Assembly: GCF_017876775.1 (NCBI RefSeq)
Contig: NZ_JAGIOP010000002.1
Span: forward strand, 124,001 to 188,000
Direction: 5' to 3'
DNA: 64,000 nucleotides
Source of the DNA: Mycolicibacterium lutetiense
Lineage (GTDB): Bacteria > Actinomycetota > Actinomycetes > Mycobacteriales > Mycobacteriaceae
Shown here: one piece after another, positions 35,765-49,356 of the stretch
Layout of the letters: each line of letters starts with the position of its first letter
How positions within the stretch are numbered: position 1 is the first letter of the stretch
Notes under the pieces: generated by a model
The model's input: the letters and a program-made list of their open reading frames with translations, nothing else
What the model was told of the DNA's origin: nothing
Databases searched by the model: none
Position numbers and translations under genes: made by a program

Positions 35765-35950
35765 CGTGCGGGAGAGCTTCGTGACAGCCAGCCACGGACG
35801 CCGAAGGAGCAATACCTCTCCGTCAACCTCTCAGGCACCCAGGACCGCGCAGGCCCCGATGCCTCTGGAAAGTGGTGCCCACTGGGCACCCGCCCATGGG
35901 GAAAAGTCCTGTATCGGGGCTGAATCTCTCAGGCGCCCGGACCGGGTCGA
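35765..35950 (+). ncRNA. Tandem glycine riboswitch upstream of gcvP
   Basis: Two glycine aptamers in series fill the 308-bp gap between resR and gcvP. Aptamer 1 has GGGAGAG (35770-35776), the core GCCGAAGGAGCAA (35800-35812) and CCTCTCAGGCACCCAGGACC (35827-35846). Aptamer 2 has CCTCTGG near 35862 and AATCTCTCAGGCGCCCGGAC around 35923-35942. These are the family's conserved elements. Glycine binding would switch on expression of the glycine cleavage enzyme. The gcvP ribosome-binding site (CCAGGAGAG) follows about 50 bases later, so the expression platform lies in 35950-36009. Confidence 0.9.
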
Positions 35951-36009
35951 CGACAGAGGGAGAGGGACTGTAGGACGTCTGCGTACGTCTGCGCCTCCAG
36001 GAGAGTGTC

Positions 36010-38850
<2,841 letters not shown>

Positions 38851-38871
38851 CGCGCCGTCAGGCGGGCAGGG

Positions 38872-39702
38872 TCACCTCAGGCCGATGTGCCGGGGTGGCC
38901 TGAACGCGTCTGCCGGTTGGGCAAGCGCCACCGCGATACTGCTGCCGATCGGGCCGTGCCGGTCGAAGAGGGTGGCCGCCCCGGATGCGATACCCGAGCC
39001 GCTGTGATGACTCTGGGCTGCCAGGCCGATGTATTCGCCGTCGGGCCGGCGGCTCAGTGACACCGTGAAATCTGCGTTGATGTAACGCAAACCTCCTGTG
39101 CCCCAATGTGTCAGCGCGCTGGTGACGTCCCCGGCCAGGGCGAGCCGGGTGAACGGGGTCATCGGATGGTCGGCAATCAGTGGCCGGACCTCCTTCACCC
39201 AGGCGAACTTCGGTGCGTGGTCCTGTTCCCACTCGGGCGAGGTGCCGCCCAGCACGCCTTCCGATCCGCTGGCGCCGTAGGCCCACAGTAGAAACGGCAT
39301 CTCGATCTCGGGCACGTCGGAGTCGTCGGGGAGTGGCGGCATGCTGACCGGGGCAGACCACACGGTTCCCTCCGGGTGGTCACCCCGGCGCAGGAACACC
39401 GCGCTGGCCCGTGACACCACGGTGTCGCGTTGCAGCACCTCCGCGTCGATCACCGTGATGCGCTTGCCCTCCCGTTGCACCGTCGTGCGTAGATACACCG
39501 GCTCCATGAACGTGGGGCGGAGCAGATCGACGGTCAGCCGGGCGGGTTGCAGCGCAGGGTCGGCCTGTGCGCCCTCCACCGCCCAGCCGAGCAGCCCGCC
39601 CATGATGTGGCCGCTGACCGTCGACCCCCATGGGCCCTGTGCCAACGGTCCGGGCACATAGCTGTCGCCGTTGACAGTGAAGAACGCGTCGGATTCTGGC
39701 AC
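38872..39702 (-). CDS. Acyl-CoA thioesterase-like (double hotdog) protein
   Basis: 276 residues from a GTG. Two hotdog-like halves are suggested: GSTVSGHIMGGLLGWAVEGA (hotdog helix), LTVDLLRPTFMEPVYLRTTV, then a second half with GLRYINADFTVSLSRRPDGE, YIGLAAQSHHSGSGIASGAA and the closing TLFDRHGPIGSSIAVALAQP. The last part, with Asp-x-x-Gly-x-Ile/Ser, is typical of TesB-like thioesterases. It lies 11 bp after the VWA-domain gene on the same strand, so probably cotranscribed. In M. tuberculosis other genes occupy this place. Substrate unknown. Confidence 0.78.
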   Translation of the reverse strand: MPESDAFFTVNGDSYVPGPLAQGPWGSTVSGHIMGGLLGWAVEGAQADPALQPARLTVDLLRPTFMEPVYLRTTVQREGKRITVIDAEVLQRDTVVSRASAVFLRRGDHPEGTVWSAPVSMPPLPDDSDVPEIEMPFLLWAYGASGSEGVLGGTSPEWEQDHAPKFAWVKEVRPLIADHPMTPFTRLALAGDVTSALTHWGTGGLRYINADFTVSLSRRPDGEYIGLAAQSHHSGSGIASGAATLFDRHGPIGSSIAVALAQPADAFRPPRHIGLR

Positions 39703-39713
39703 CGGGATGCGGC

Positions 39714-41900
39714 TCAGCCCAACATCGTGTTGATCGCGGTGGTCAGCTCGGGCGAAGTGGAGCTGGAGATGTGTTGGTAGGTGCCGCTACTGGCCTGCGT
39801 GACGGCTTCCCACGTGGCCTTGTCGGAGCCACCGCCGAAGTCGATCACGTTGACCGCAATCGGACGGGCGGGGTCGAATGCGCCGCGGATGTACTCCTGC
39901 AGCCCAGCCCCATCCAGACTCTGGTCTGTGTGCGGTCCGGCGGTGATCACCAGGATCGAATTACTCTGACCCTCACGATATTTCGACAGTGCTTCGGTGT
40001 AGAGCATGCGTAGCGTGGTGAACGACACCGCGCCGCCACCCGAGGCGGACTGCTCGTCCAGTGTCGAGGTCAGCACATCGGAGCGGCGCTGCCCGTTGAC
40101 CGGTTCAGCCAACGGACCGGTCGAAATCTCCGAACGCCCCTCGGTGCCGTCAAAGGTCCAGAGGCCGACTGCGGCGGTATCCGGCAGTGCCTTGACCCGG
40201 CTGTCGAGCGCTGCCGCGACGTTGGCCAACCGGGACTTGCCGCCCTCCTCGGTCGGCATCGACTGGTCGAGCATGATCGTGACCGCAGGTTTTCCGGACG
40301 GTGCGGCGGTGGCATTGGACAGCGTCACCCGCGTGGCGTTGTCACCGACCGACAACGGTGCGGCGAGCTGACTGAAAGACGTGACATCGCTGGACGGTGG
40401 CTTTGTCCCCTCGGCGCGGAACCCCGCCTTGGCGAACGCGGCGAGCTGCTCGGGCTTGCGCAGGTAGCGCGCGAACTCGCTGGCGGCGGTGACCTGTTCC
40501 TTCTCCAGCCAGTCCCCGGACAACAGCACCGTCGGATAGTCGGCGGTGGCGGGGGCCCCCGGCGGCAGCCAACCGGCCAACGAGGACCTGACGTCGTCGA
40601 CCGAGGTGGCCCGCTGGAACAGTTGCTGCTCGGTGGTGGCCACGGCGTGCACCGGCGCGGTCGCCGGATCGGAGGCGTTGAGCAACGCGTCGAAGGCGGT
40701 GCCCAACTCGGAGTCATCGAGTTTGGGCTGCCCCTGGATCAGGCTGCTCGCACCGCTCATACCGGAGGTCGCCGGCGCGCCGGACGGAGCCGTCGCCGCG
40801 GCGACAGCCTCGACGACGAGGGAGGCGGCATCGCCGTTGCTGCGGGTCGGTAGCGCCAGTTTGAGCGTGCCCCACCCGGGCAGCTTGAGCGCGTTCATCG
40901 CTGCCGGGCTGCTCTGAAGTTGCGGCAGAGTAGCCCAGGTCTGTTGTGCCAGTGCGTCCTTGAGCTGAGGGCGGACCGCAAGCAGGACCGGTGAGGTGAC
41001 CAGGGACCGGCTGTCGCTGACAGTCTGCGTGCCCGCGGCCGCCTCCAGTCGCGCCTCGGCGATGCCGCTGGCCGGAATCCACAGCGCCGGGCGGTCACCG
41101 AGCTCGCTGGGCCACGTGTTGGCGAAACCACCGACCACGCGGTCGGAATCGGCGGACTGCACCCGCACCTTGACGCAGCGGTCACCGACCGGGCTGACCG
41201 ACTCGTTGTACGCGTTGGCCAAGCCCTCGATGTGGGTCGAGATCGTCGGGTCGGCGATGACGGCGACACCGAGTTCGCCGTCGACGCAACGTGCGGCGGC
41301 AGCGTCGCTGCGGCCGGCCAGGACCTCGCCGAAGAAGTTCCACAGGATCACCGCACCGACGACGGCCACCACGGTGACCAGTGCGACGATCACGCTGACG
41401 CTGACACCGCGTCGGCCGGACTGCACCGCGCGATGGCTGCCCGTCCACTCACCACCGTCCCAGTCACCGCCGTGCTGGCGACCGGTCGGACCGGACGGCG
41501 GCGGCGGTTCGCTCACCGCACCGAACTGGGCGGTCGGCTGATCATCGCCGTACTCCGCGTCGTAGTCGTCGGAGTACGTGCTGCGGTACCCGTCGATGTA
41601 CTCGTCGTCGTACGAGTCGTCCTCGGCGTTGTCCGATTCGTCATAGTCGGCGTACTCCGAATCGTGGTAGTCCGATTCGTAGTCGTCGTCCCCGTCGGCG
41701 TACTGGGGTGCGCGGTATTCGGGTTCGGCCCGGTACCCGCGGTCGTCCCGGTACGTCGGCGAATCCTGGTAGCCGGCATCGGGGTGACGCCCGGACGGGT
41801 CGAACTCGTCGTAATCGTCCTCGTAATCGGAGTCCCCGACGTGCCCGTGGTCGGGCCCGTCGGGTGCACCGTCAGGGTCGGGAATGCTGTGCCTGCCCAT
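39714..41900 (-). CDS. Membrane protein with solute-binding-like and VWA domains (Rv1836c-like)
   Basis: 728 residues. Residues 1-145 are a cytosolic, highly acidic and Tyr-rich low-complexity region (repeats of DYDE, DDYES and SDYHDSEYADY type). One transmembrane helix follows (VSVIVALVTVVAVVGAVILW, about 170-190). The outside part starts with a solute-binding-protein-like region (ELGVAVIADPTISTHIEGLA) and ends in a von Willebrand A domain (KPAVTIMLDQSMPTEEGGKS ... GLWTFDG ... ILVITAGPHTDQ). The MIDAS motif is DQSMP rather than DxSxS, so metal binding may be altered. Matches Rv1836c in place and layout; function unknown. Confidence 0.85.
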   Translation of the reverse strand: MGRHSIPDPDGAPDGPDHGHVGDSDYEDDYDEFDPSGRHPDAGYQDSPTYRDDRGYRAEPEYRAPQYADGDDDYESDYHDSEYADYDESDNAEDDSYDDEYIDGYRSTYSDDYDAEYGDDQPTAQFGAVSEPPPPSGPTGRQHGGDWDGGEWTGSHRAVQSGRRGVSVSVIVALVTVVAVVGAVILWNFFGEVLAGRSDAAAARCVDGELGVAVIADPTISTHIEGLANAYNESVSPVGDRCVKVRVQSADSDRVVGGFANTWPSELGDRPALWIPASGIAEARLEAAAGTQTVSDSRSLVTSPVLLAVRPQLKDALAQQTWATLPQLQSSPAAMNALKLPGWGTLKLALPTRSNGDAASLVVEAVAAATAPSGAPATSGMSGASSLIQGQPKLDDSELGTAFDALLNASDPATAPVHAVATTEQQLFQRATSVDDVRSSLAGWLPPGAPATADYPTVLLSGDWLEKEQVTAASEFARYLRKPEQLAAFAKAGFRAEGTKPPSSDVTSFSQLAAPLSVGDNATRVTLSNATAAPSGKPAVTIMLDQSMPTEEGGKSRLANVAAALDSRVKALPDTAAVGLWTFDGTEGRSEISTGPLAEPVNGQRRSDVLTSTLDEQSASGGGAVSFTTLRMLYTEALSKYREGQSNSILVITAGPHTDQSLDGAGLQEYIRGAFDPARPIAVNVIDFGGGSDKATWEAVTQASSGTYQHISSSTSPELTTAINTMLG

Positions 41901-41955
41901 TCCTAACCCCTGTACGTCTCGCGCCGACTAGTGATCCGGATCCGCCGAAGTCTAA

Positions 41956-44154
41956 TCACTTCCCGGCGGCGCTCGCTTTGAACTCGCGGCGGCGCCGGTG
42001 CAGGATCGGCTCGGTGTAGCCGTTGGGCTGCTGGGCTCCGGACAGGATCAGCTCCTGTGCCGCGCCGAACGCGATGCTGGCGTCCGGGTTGGGCGCCATC
42101 GGCAGGTAGTCCGGGTCCCCGGCGTTCTGCTGGTCGACGACTGCGGCCATCCGGCGCAGGCTGGCCTTGACGTCCTCTTCGGTGATGACGCCGTGACGCA
42201 GCCAGTTGGCCAGCAGTTGGCTGGAGATCCGCAGGGTGGCGCGGTCCTCCATCAGCGCGATGTTGTGGATGTCGGGCACCTTCGAGCAGCCGACGCCGGC
42301 GTCGATCCAGCGGACCACGTAGCCCAGGATCGACTGGCAGTTGTTGTCCACCTCTTCGTGGATCTCCTCGGGCGACCAGGCGAGCGACTTGTCCGAGAGC
42401 GGAATAGTCAGCAGATCTTCGATCGTGGCACGCTTCTTGCCGGTCAGCTCCTTCTGCACCGCCTCGACGTCCACCTCGTGGTAGTGCATCGCGTGCAGGG
42501 TGGCCGCGGTCGGTGAGGGCACCCACGCAGTGGTGGCGCCGGCCTTCGGCTGACCGATCTTCTGCTCGACCATGTCCGCCATCAGGTCGGTCATGGCCCA
42601 CATGCCCTTGCCGATCTGGGCCTTACCGGCCAGGCCGGTGGCCAGGCCGACGTCGACATTGTTGTCCTCGTAGGCCTTGATCCACGGCTGGGCTTTCATG
42701 GCGCCCTTGCGGATCATCGGGCCGGCCTCCATCGAGGTATGGATCTCGTCGCCGGTGCGGTCCAGGAAGCCTGTGTTGATGAACACCACGCGGTCCGCGG
42801 CAGCCTTGATGGCGGCCTTGAGGTTGACCGTGGTGCGGCGTTCCTCGTCCATGATGCCGACCTTGAGGGTGGACTCGGGCAGGCCGAGCACGTCCTCGAC
42901 GCGGCCGAACAGCTCGCAGGTGAAGGCGACCTCGTCGGGCCCGTGCATCTTGGGCTTCACGATGTAGACCGAGCCGGTGCGGCTGTTCTTCAGGGGGCCG
43001 TTGCCCTCTTCGTCCTTCAGGCCGTGCATGGCGATCAGGCCGGTGAACAGCGCGTCCTGGATGCCCTCGGGGATCTCGTTACCGTCGGCATCCACGATCG
43101 CATCGTTGGTCATCAGGTGGCCGACGTTGCGGACGAACAGCAGGCTGCGGCCGGGCAGGCTCAGTTCGCCCTCGCCGTCCGGGGTGGTGAAGGTCCGGTC
43201 GGGGTTGAGCGTCCGGGTGAAGGTCTTGCCGCCCTTGGTCATCTCTTCGGCCAGGTCGCCCCGGTTCAGGCCCAGCCAGTTGCGGTAGCCGAGCACCTTG
43301 TCGTCGGCGTCGACGGCGGCCACCGAGTCCTCGAAGTCCATGATCGTGGTGATCGCGGATTCCAGCACGACGTCCTTGATGCCCGCGGCATCGGTGGAGC
43401 CGATGGGGGAGTCGGGGTCGATCAGGATCTCGATGTGCAGCCCGTGGTTGGCCAGCAGCACCGACCACTGGGGCTGGCCGAGCTCACCGGTGTAGCCGAC
43501 GAATTGCTCAGGGGTGGCCAGGCCACTCGAGAGACCGTCGCCGTACTCGACGAGCAGCTGGCCGTCATCGATCTTGAGGCCGGTTGCTTCGGCCCAGGTT
43601 CCCGCGGCCAACGGGACGGCCTGATCCAGGAAGTTGCGGGCGTAGGCGATCACCTTGTCGCCGCGGATCTGGTTGTAGCCAGTGCCCTTCTCGGCGCCGT
43701 CGTCCTCGCTGATGACGTCGGTGCCGTACAGCGCGTCGTACAGCGAGCCCCACCGGGCGTTGGCGGCATTGAGCGCGAAGCGGGCGTTGAGGATCGGCAC
43801 CACGAGCTGCGGGCCCGCGGTCGAAGTGATCTCGTCGTCCACGCCGGAGGTGGTGATGGTGAAGTCGGCAGGCTCGGGCAACAGGTAGCCGATGTCGGTG
43901 AGGAACTGCTTGTACGCCTCGGGGTCGACCGGCTCGAGCACATGAGCGCGGTGCCACTTGTCGATCTGCGCCTGCAGATCATCGCGACGGGCCAGCAGGT
44001 CCTGATTCTTCGGGGTGAGGTCAGCGACAACCTTGTCCACACCGGACCAGAAACTGTCCGGATCGACGCCGGTGCCCGGCAGTGCCTCTTTGGTGATGAA
44101 GTCGTGCAGCACCTGCGCCACGCGCAGGTTCCCGACAGTCACGCGATTGGTCAT
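41956..44154 (-). CDS. glcB: Malate synthase G
   Basis: 732 residues, the long single-domain-family malate synthase G. It condenses glyoxylate and acetyl-CoA to malate in the glyoxylate shunt. [80 protein letters not shown] and [20 protein letters not shown] are family blocks containing the catalytic Arg and metal-binding Glu/Asp. The active-site Cys/Asp region near C-terminus reads [18 protein letters not shown]. It stands alone; the isocitrate lyase gene is not in the window. Confidence 0.96.
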   Translation of the reverse strand: MTNRVTVGNLRVAQVLHDFITKEALPGTGVDPDSFWSGVDKVVADLTPKNQDLLARRDDLQAQIDKWHRAHVLEPVDPEAYKQFLTDIGYLLPEPADFTITTSGVDDEITSTAGPQLVVPILNARFALNAANARWGSLYDALYGTDVISEDDGAEKGTGYNQIRGDKVIAYARNFLDQAVPLAAGTWAEATGLKIDDGQLLVEYGDGLSSGLATPEQFVGYTGELGQPQWSVLLANHGLHIEILIDPDSPIGSTDAAGIKDVVLESAITTIMDFEDSVAAVDADDKVLGYRNWLGLNRGDLAEEMTKGGKTFTRTLNPDRTFTTPDGEGELSLPGRSLLFVRNVGHLMTNDAIVDADGNEIPEGIQDALFTGLIAMHGLKDEEGNGPLKNSRTGSVYIVKPKMHGPDEVAFTCELFGRVEDVLGLPESTLKVGIMDEERRTTVNLKAAIKAAADRVVFINTGFLDRTGDEIHTSMEAGPMIRKGAMKAQPWIKAYEDNNVDVGLATGLAGKAQIGKGMWAMTDLMADMVEQKIGQPKAGATTAWVPSPTAATLHAMHYHEVDVEAVQKELTGKKRATIEDLLTIPLSDKSLAWSPEEIHEEVDNNCQSILGYVVRWIDAGVGCSKVPDIHNIALMEDRATLRISSQLLANWLRHGVITEEDVKASLRRMAAVVDQQNAGDPDYLPMAPNPDASIAFGAAQELILSGAQQPNGYTEPILHRRRREFKASAAGK

Positions 44155-44232
44155 GCGCGTTTCCTCCCTCGGCTCCAGGCGCCGTGCGACGCCTGCCGTT
44201 TATCCAGCTTACCCATTGGTAACGTCGGCCTT

Positions 44233-45123
44233 TCAGCCGTCCAGCCTGGTGAGCAACAGCTCACACCGGTTTGCCAGAGTGACCCGCAACGGAGCCGCTC
44301 GCTCGGCGATGCGCTGTTGGGCTCTGACGTATTCGGCACGCCCGGCCGGTGTTTCGATGGCGATCGGCTCGAAACCATACTGCGTCAAGTCGTATGGGCT
44401 GGCACACATATCGAGTGCCCGTGCGTCGGCCGCCAGATCGAGTGCGTCCATGACCAATTCCGACGGCACCAGCGGGCCCAGTTTGTAGGCCCATTTGTAG
44501 GTGTCCATGGCGGCGTGGATGCAGCCGGGCTGCTCGGCGTCGAGCTGCTGCTCCCGGCGCAGTTGCCGGTCGTTGCGGGTGACGGCGGCGTCGGTGAAGA
44601 ATCGGAACGCGTCAAAATGGCTGCACCGTAAAGGCATTGATTCGACGACGGCATCGGTTCCGGCGGTGCCGAGGCGCAGCGGAACCTGGTCGTGACGTAG
44701 CTCGGGAGCCCGGTAGACCATGGCCCACTCGTGCAGTCCGAAGCAGTTCATCCGGGGTGCCCGCGTCGCGGTCGCACGCATCAGTCGGGCCACGAACCGG
44801 ACCGTCTCGATGCGGGAGAGCAGGTAGTCGTCCCGCACCGTGACGCCGTGCGGGTGCGGGCCGTAACCCGTGCGCCGCAGGTAAGGGGCTGCTGACTGCC
44901 CGGCGAGTGTCACCCCGAAACCCGGATGCCATTGGCGTAGCTGGCGGGGGCGAAGGCTGTAGTAGGTGAACAGGAAATCCCACACCGGGTGCGGTTCACC
45001 GGCGTGTCGGCGCCGCACGTGCGGTGTGAGGAAGTCGTCGGCGCGCCGCCGGTGTGATTCTGCTCGGGCAGCCCACTCCGGGGGCGCCAGGACCTGCTCG
45101 GCAGATCCCGCACGGCCTTCCAT
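44233..45123 (-). CDS. Conserved actinobacterial protein annotated as 3-methyladenine DNA glycosylase
   Basis: 296 residues from ATG 45123, preceded by GGAGGA; an ATG at 45156 lacks such a site. The sequence (VLAPPEWAARAESHRRRADD, PVWDFLFTYYSLRPRQLRQW, PRMNCFGLHEWAMVY, CIHAAMDTYKWAYKLGPLVP) belongs to an actinobacterial family that databases often label 3-methyladenine DNA glycosylase. I see no helix-hairpin-helix or classic glycosylase motif that would support this. Many conserved His, Trp, Tyr and Cys residues instead suggest a metal or cofactor site. No signal peptide. Real function open. Confidence 0.75.
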   Translation of the reverse strand: MEGRAGSAEQVLAPPEWAARAESHRRRADDFLTPHVRRRHAGEPHPVWDFLFTYYSLRPRQLRQWHPGFGVTLAGQSAAPYLRRTGYGPHPHGVTVRDDYLLSRIETVRFVARLMRATATRAPRMNCFGLHEWAMVYRAPELRHDQVPLRLGTAGTDAVVESMPLRCSHFDAFRFFTDAAVTRNDRQLRREQQLDAEQPGCIHAAMDTYKWAYKLGPLVPSELVMDALDLAADARALDMCASPYDLTQYGFEPIAIETPAGRAEYVRAQQRIAERAAPLRVTLANRCELLLTRLDG

Positions 45124-45199
45124 ATTTCCTCCACCAGGCGGGCCCGTCGCCGCCACGCGGCTCGAGCCTACCGATCAGACCGGGAGACAGTCCCCGAGG

Positions 45200-46309
45200 T
45201 CAGATGCGGTGCGTGCCGTCCCGTACCGTTCCGACCAGATCCTCGACGAGGTCTTCCAGCGCGACCATCGCGGTGACAGTTCCGGCCGCCTCTCCGTCAT
45301 TCTCGTCGCCCGGCCCCTCGTCACCCTCGTACCCGGGCTCGTCACTCGAGACCACCAGCGCGAGGTGACTGTTACTGCGCCGCATCAGCGACAGCGCGTC
45401 GGGCAGCGGCAACGACGCCGGGACGCGGGGCAACGGACGCACCATCGTCACGTCCACCACCGCATCGGGATCGTTGATCTGCGGCAGCACATCCTTGATG
45501 TGCAGGTATCCGATGACCGATCCCGACGTATCGGTCACCGGGAAACGGGAGTAGCCGGTCTCGGTGAGCGCCTGCTCGACCGCACCCACGGTCGGCCCGC
45601 TGCCCTCGGCGGCCACGGGTATTGCGTGAATGTCGGTCAACGGCATCGCGACGTCGTTGACCGTCCGGCTGCGCGTTTGCAGCGCCCGCGTCAAGCGACC
45701 GTGCTCCTCGCTGTCGAGCAGGCCTTCGGACACCGATTCGGCGATCATCTCCGACAGTTCGACGGTCGACACGGCCGAGGCCAGCTCATCGACCGGTTCG
45801 ACCCGGAACACGCGCAGGGTGGCGTTGGCGCACCAGTTGTAGAAGGCGATGAACGGGCGGGCCGCGCGGATGTACACCAGGTACGGCGGGACCAACAGCA
45901 TCGCCGCGGTCTCGGGCCCCGCGATCGCGATGTTCTTCGGCACCATCTCGCCGAGCAGCACGTGCAGGATCACCACGACGGCCAGCGCGACGAAGAACGA
46001 GACCGTGTGCAGCACGGCGTCGGGTACCCCGATCAACGCGAACGGCGTCTCCAGCAGATGCGCGACGGCCGGTTCACCGACCCGGCCCAGCAGGATCGAG
46101 CAGATCGTGATGCCCAGCTGGGAACCGGCCAGCATCAGCGACAGGTGCTCGCCGGCCCGAATGACGGTGACGGCACTGCGTTTACCCTGTTCGGCCAGGG
46201 CCTGCAGCCGGTCCCGGCGGGCCGAGATCAGCGCGAACTCTGCCGCCACGAAGAACGCGTTCGCCGCCAGCAGCAGCACCGTCAACAGCACGCCGAGGAT
46301 GTCACCCAT
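45200..46309 (-). CDS. CNNM/CorC-type CBS-domain membrane protein (Rv1841c-like)
   Basis: 369 residues. An N-terminal DUF21/CNNM membrane domain (helices such as [60 protein letters not shown]) is followed by a CBS pair ([10 protein letters not shown]... [20 protein letters not shown]). There is no C-terminal CorC domain. Older annotation is hemolysin-like; CNNM proteins transport or sense Mg2+ with the CBS pair binding ATP. Its start overlaps the stop of the preceding paralogue by 8 bp, so the two form one operon and perhaps a heteromer. Confidence 0.88.
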   Translation of the reverse strand: MGDILGVLLTVLLLAANAFFVAAEFALISARRDRLQALAEQGKRSAVTVIRAGEHLSLMLAGSQLGITICSILLGRVGEPAVAHLLETPFALIGVPDAVLHTVSFFVALAVVVILHVLLGEMVPKNIAIAGPETAAMLLVPPYLVYIRAARPFIAFYNWCANATLRVFRVEPVDELASAVSTVELSEMIAESVSEGLLDSEEHGRLTRALQTRSRTVNDVAMPLTDIHAIPVAAEGSGPTVGAVEQALTETGYSRFPVTDTSGSVIGYLHIKDVLPQINDPDAVVDVTMVRPLPRVPASLPLPDALSLMRRSNSHLALVVSSDEPGYEGDEGPGDENDGEAAGTVTAMVALEDLVEDLVGTVRDGTHRI

Positions 46310-47669
46310 GGTCGTGCTCCCGGTGGCCGAGGCTGGTCAGCTCCAGCAGATCGATCCGGCGGCCGTCCATCCGCACCACGGTGGCCAGCCAGTGCGTGGG
46401 TTTGTCAGGATCGCCGTCGGGGTCGAACGCGACGAGCTCCACGGACTCGCCGTTCTCCGGGATGTGGCCGAGTTCCTGCAGGACGAGCCCGCCGATGGTC
46501 TCGTATTCACCTTCGGGAGCGCGAAATCCGGTGGCGGCCGCCACCTCGTCGATGCGCAGCAGCCCGGACACCTGCCAGCCCGCCCCGGCCGGCACCACGT
46601 CGGGGGTGGCGTCGTCGTGCTCATCGCGTACGTCGCCGACGATCTCCTCGATCAGATCCTCCACCGTCACCATGCCCGCGGTGCCGCCGTATTCATCGAC
46701 GACGAGCGCGGTCTGCAACCCGTTGGCGCGGATCTGGGTCATCACGGAGTCGCCGTCTAGGGTCGAAGGCACGGTCGCCACCGGCAAGGCCAATGCGGCC
46801 AGGCGCATCTTGGCCCGGTCCTCGCGCGGAACCGAGAACACCTGTTTGACGTGGACCACGCCGATCGTCTCGTCGAGGTCGCCCTCGACGATGGGGAACC
46901 GCGAATACCCGGTGCGGATCGCGGTGGCCATCAGGTCGGCCACCGAATCGCCGGCGTCGAGTACCTCGATCTTGGAGCGTGGAGTCATCAGTTCCTCGGC
47001 GGTGCGCTCACCGAACTGCAGCGAGCGGTGCACCAGCAACGCAGTGGTGGGATCGAGCGACCCGCTGCGGGCCGAATTCCGGACCAGCGATGCCAGCTCC
47101 TGGGCCGAGCGGGCCGAGCGCAGCTCCTCGGCGGGTTCGACGCCGAGGCGACGGACGATCCAGTTGGCGGTGCCGTTGGTCAGCCGGATTACCGGGGTGA
47201 ACAACAACGAGAACAGCAGCTGGAGCGGTGCCGCCGCGCGTGCCGTCGGGACCGGGCGGGCCACGGCCAGGTTCTTGGGCACGAGCTCGCCGAACACCAT
47301 CGACACCGACGTCGCGATGAGTATCGCCAGGAACAGGGACAGACCACCGGCGAATCTGGCGGGGATGCCGATGGCATCCAGGCCGGGGCGGATCAATTCC
47401 CCGACCACGGGTTCGGCGAGGTAACCGGTGGCCAGTGTGGTGATCGAGATGCCGACCTGGGCGCCGGAAAGCTGGAATGACAGGGTGCGGTGTGCGCGGC
47501 GGACCAGTTGGTCACGGCGGTCGCCCGAGCGGGCGTTGGCTTCGACCGTGCTGCGCTCCAGTGCGGTCAGGGAGAACTCGGCGGCCACGAAGACCGCCGT
47601 GCCGAAGGTGAGTAGAACGATCGCCAGGATCGACAGCAGCGAGAAAATCACGTCTGTTGAGCTGCCCAT
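46302..47669 (-). CDS. CNNM/CorC-type CBS-domain membrane protein with CorC_HlyC domain (Rv1842c-like)
   Basis: 455 residues: DUF21/CNNM membrane part ([40 protein letters not shown]), two CBS motifs ([40 protein letters not shown]), and a C-terminal CorC_HlyC FAD-like domain ([40 protein letters not shown]). It is the longer member of the pair. The ATG shares its A with the stop of a small upstream reading frame (TGATG). Probable inner-membrane divalent cation (Mg2+/Co2+) transport or efflux role (family knowledge). Confidence 0.9.
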   Translation of the reverse strand: MGSSTDVIFSLLSILAIVLLTFGTAVFVAAEFSLTALERSTVEANARSGDRRDQLVRRAHRTLSFQLSGAQVGISITTLATGYLAEPVVGELIRPGLDAIGIPARFAGGLSLFLAILIATSVSMVFGELVPKNLAVARPVPTARAAAPLQLLFSLLFTPVIRLTNGTANWIVRRLGVEPAEELRSARSAQELASLVRNSARSGSLDPTTALLVHRSLQFGERTAEELMTPRSKIEVLDAGDSVADLMATAIRTGYSRFPIVEGDLDETIGVVHVKQVFSVPREDRAKMRLAALALPVATVPSTLDGDSVMTQIRANGLQTALVVDEYGGTAGMVTVEDLIEEIVGDVRDEHDDATPDVVPAGAGWQVSGLLRIDEVAAATGFRAPEGEYETIGGLVLQELGHIPENGESVELVAFDPDGDPDKPTHWLATVVRMDGRRIDLLELTSLGHREHDHG

Positions 47670-47809
47670 CAGATCCTCACCAGGGTTACGCCGGGCCTGG
47701 GGCCCGGCCGACTAGGAGAGGGGTCGTCAGCTTCGGCGGGCAGTAGGGACTGATGTTCCACCCGGAAGGCCGGTTCAGAACCGGAGGCCTCGGTGGGTGC
47801 CTGCGGCAC
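47669..47809 (-). CDS. Possible 46-residue ORF coupled to the CBS/CNNM gene
   Basis: A GTG at 47809 preceded by GAAAGGG at five bases opens 46 codons ([20 protein letters not shown]...) ending in TGATG with the next gene's ATG. The spacing of the ribosome-binding site and the one-base stop/start overlap suggest real translation and coupling. The product is Pro/Ser-rich, without membrane segment or known motif, and its third-position GC is only moderately high. It may be a leader peptide for the cation-transport operon, or a chance frame. Confidence 0.35.
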   Translation of the reverse strand: MPQAPTEASGSEPAFRVEHQSLLPAEADDPSPSRPGPRPGVTLVRI

Positions 47810-47897
47810 GTGAACCCTTTCGTTCGATCTGACGCAGCGGACGACCGGGCAATGTCCGACCGTCCGCGCGATACTCCGAACCTCAATAGTATCGCGG

Positions 47898-49343
<1,446 letters not shown>

Positions 49344-49356
49344 CTACTCAGTCTGC

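Noticed and set aside
47700..47897. Possible Mg2+-type riboswitch before the CNNM genes
   Set aside because: I could not match the conserved M-box elements; a small coupled ORF fits better.
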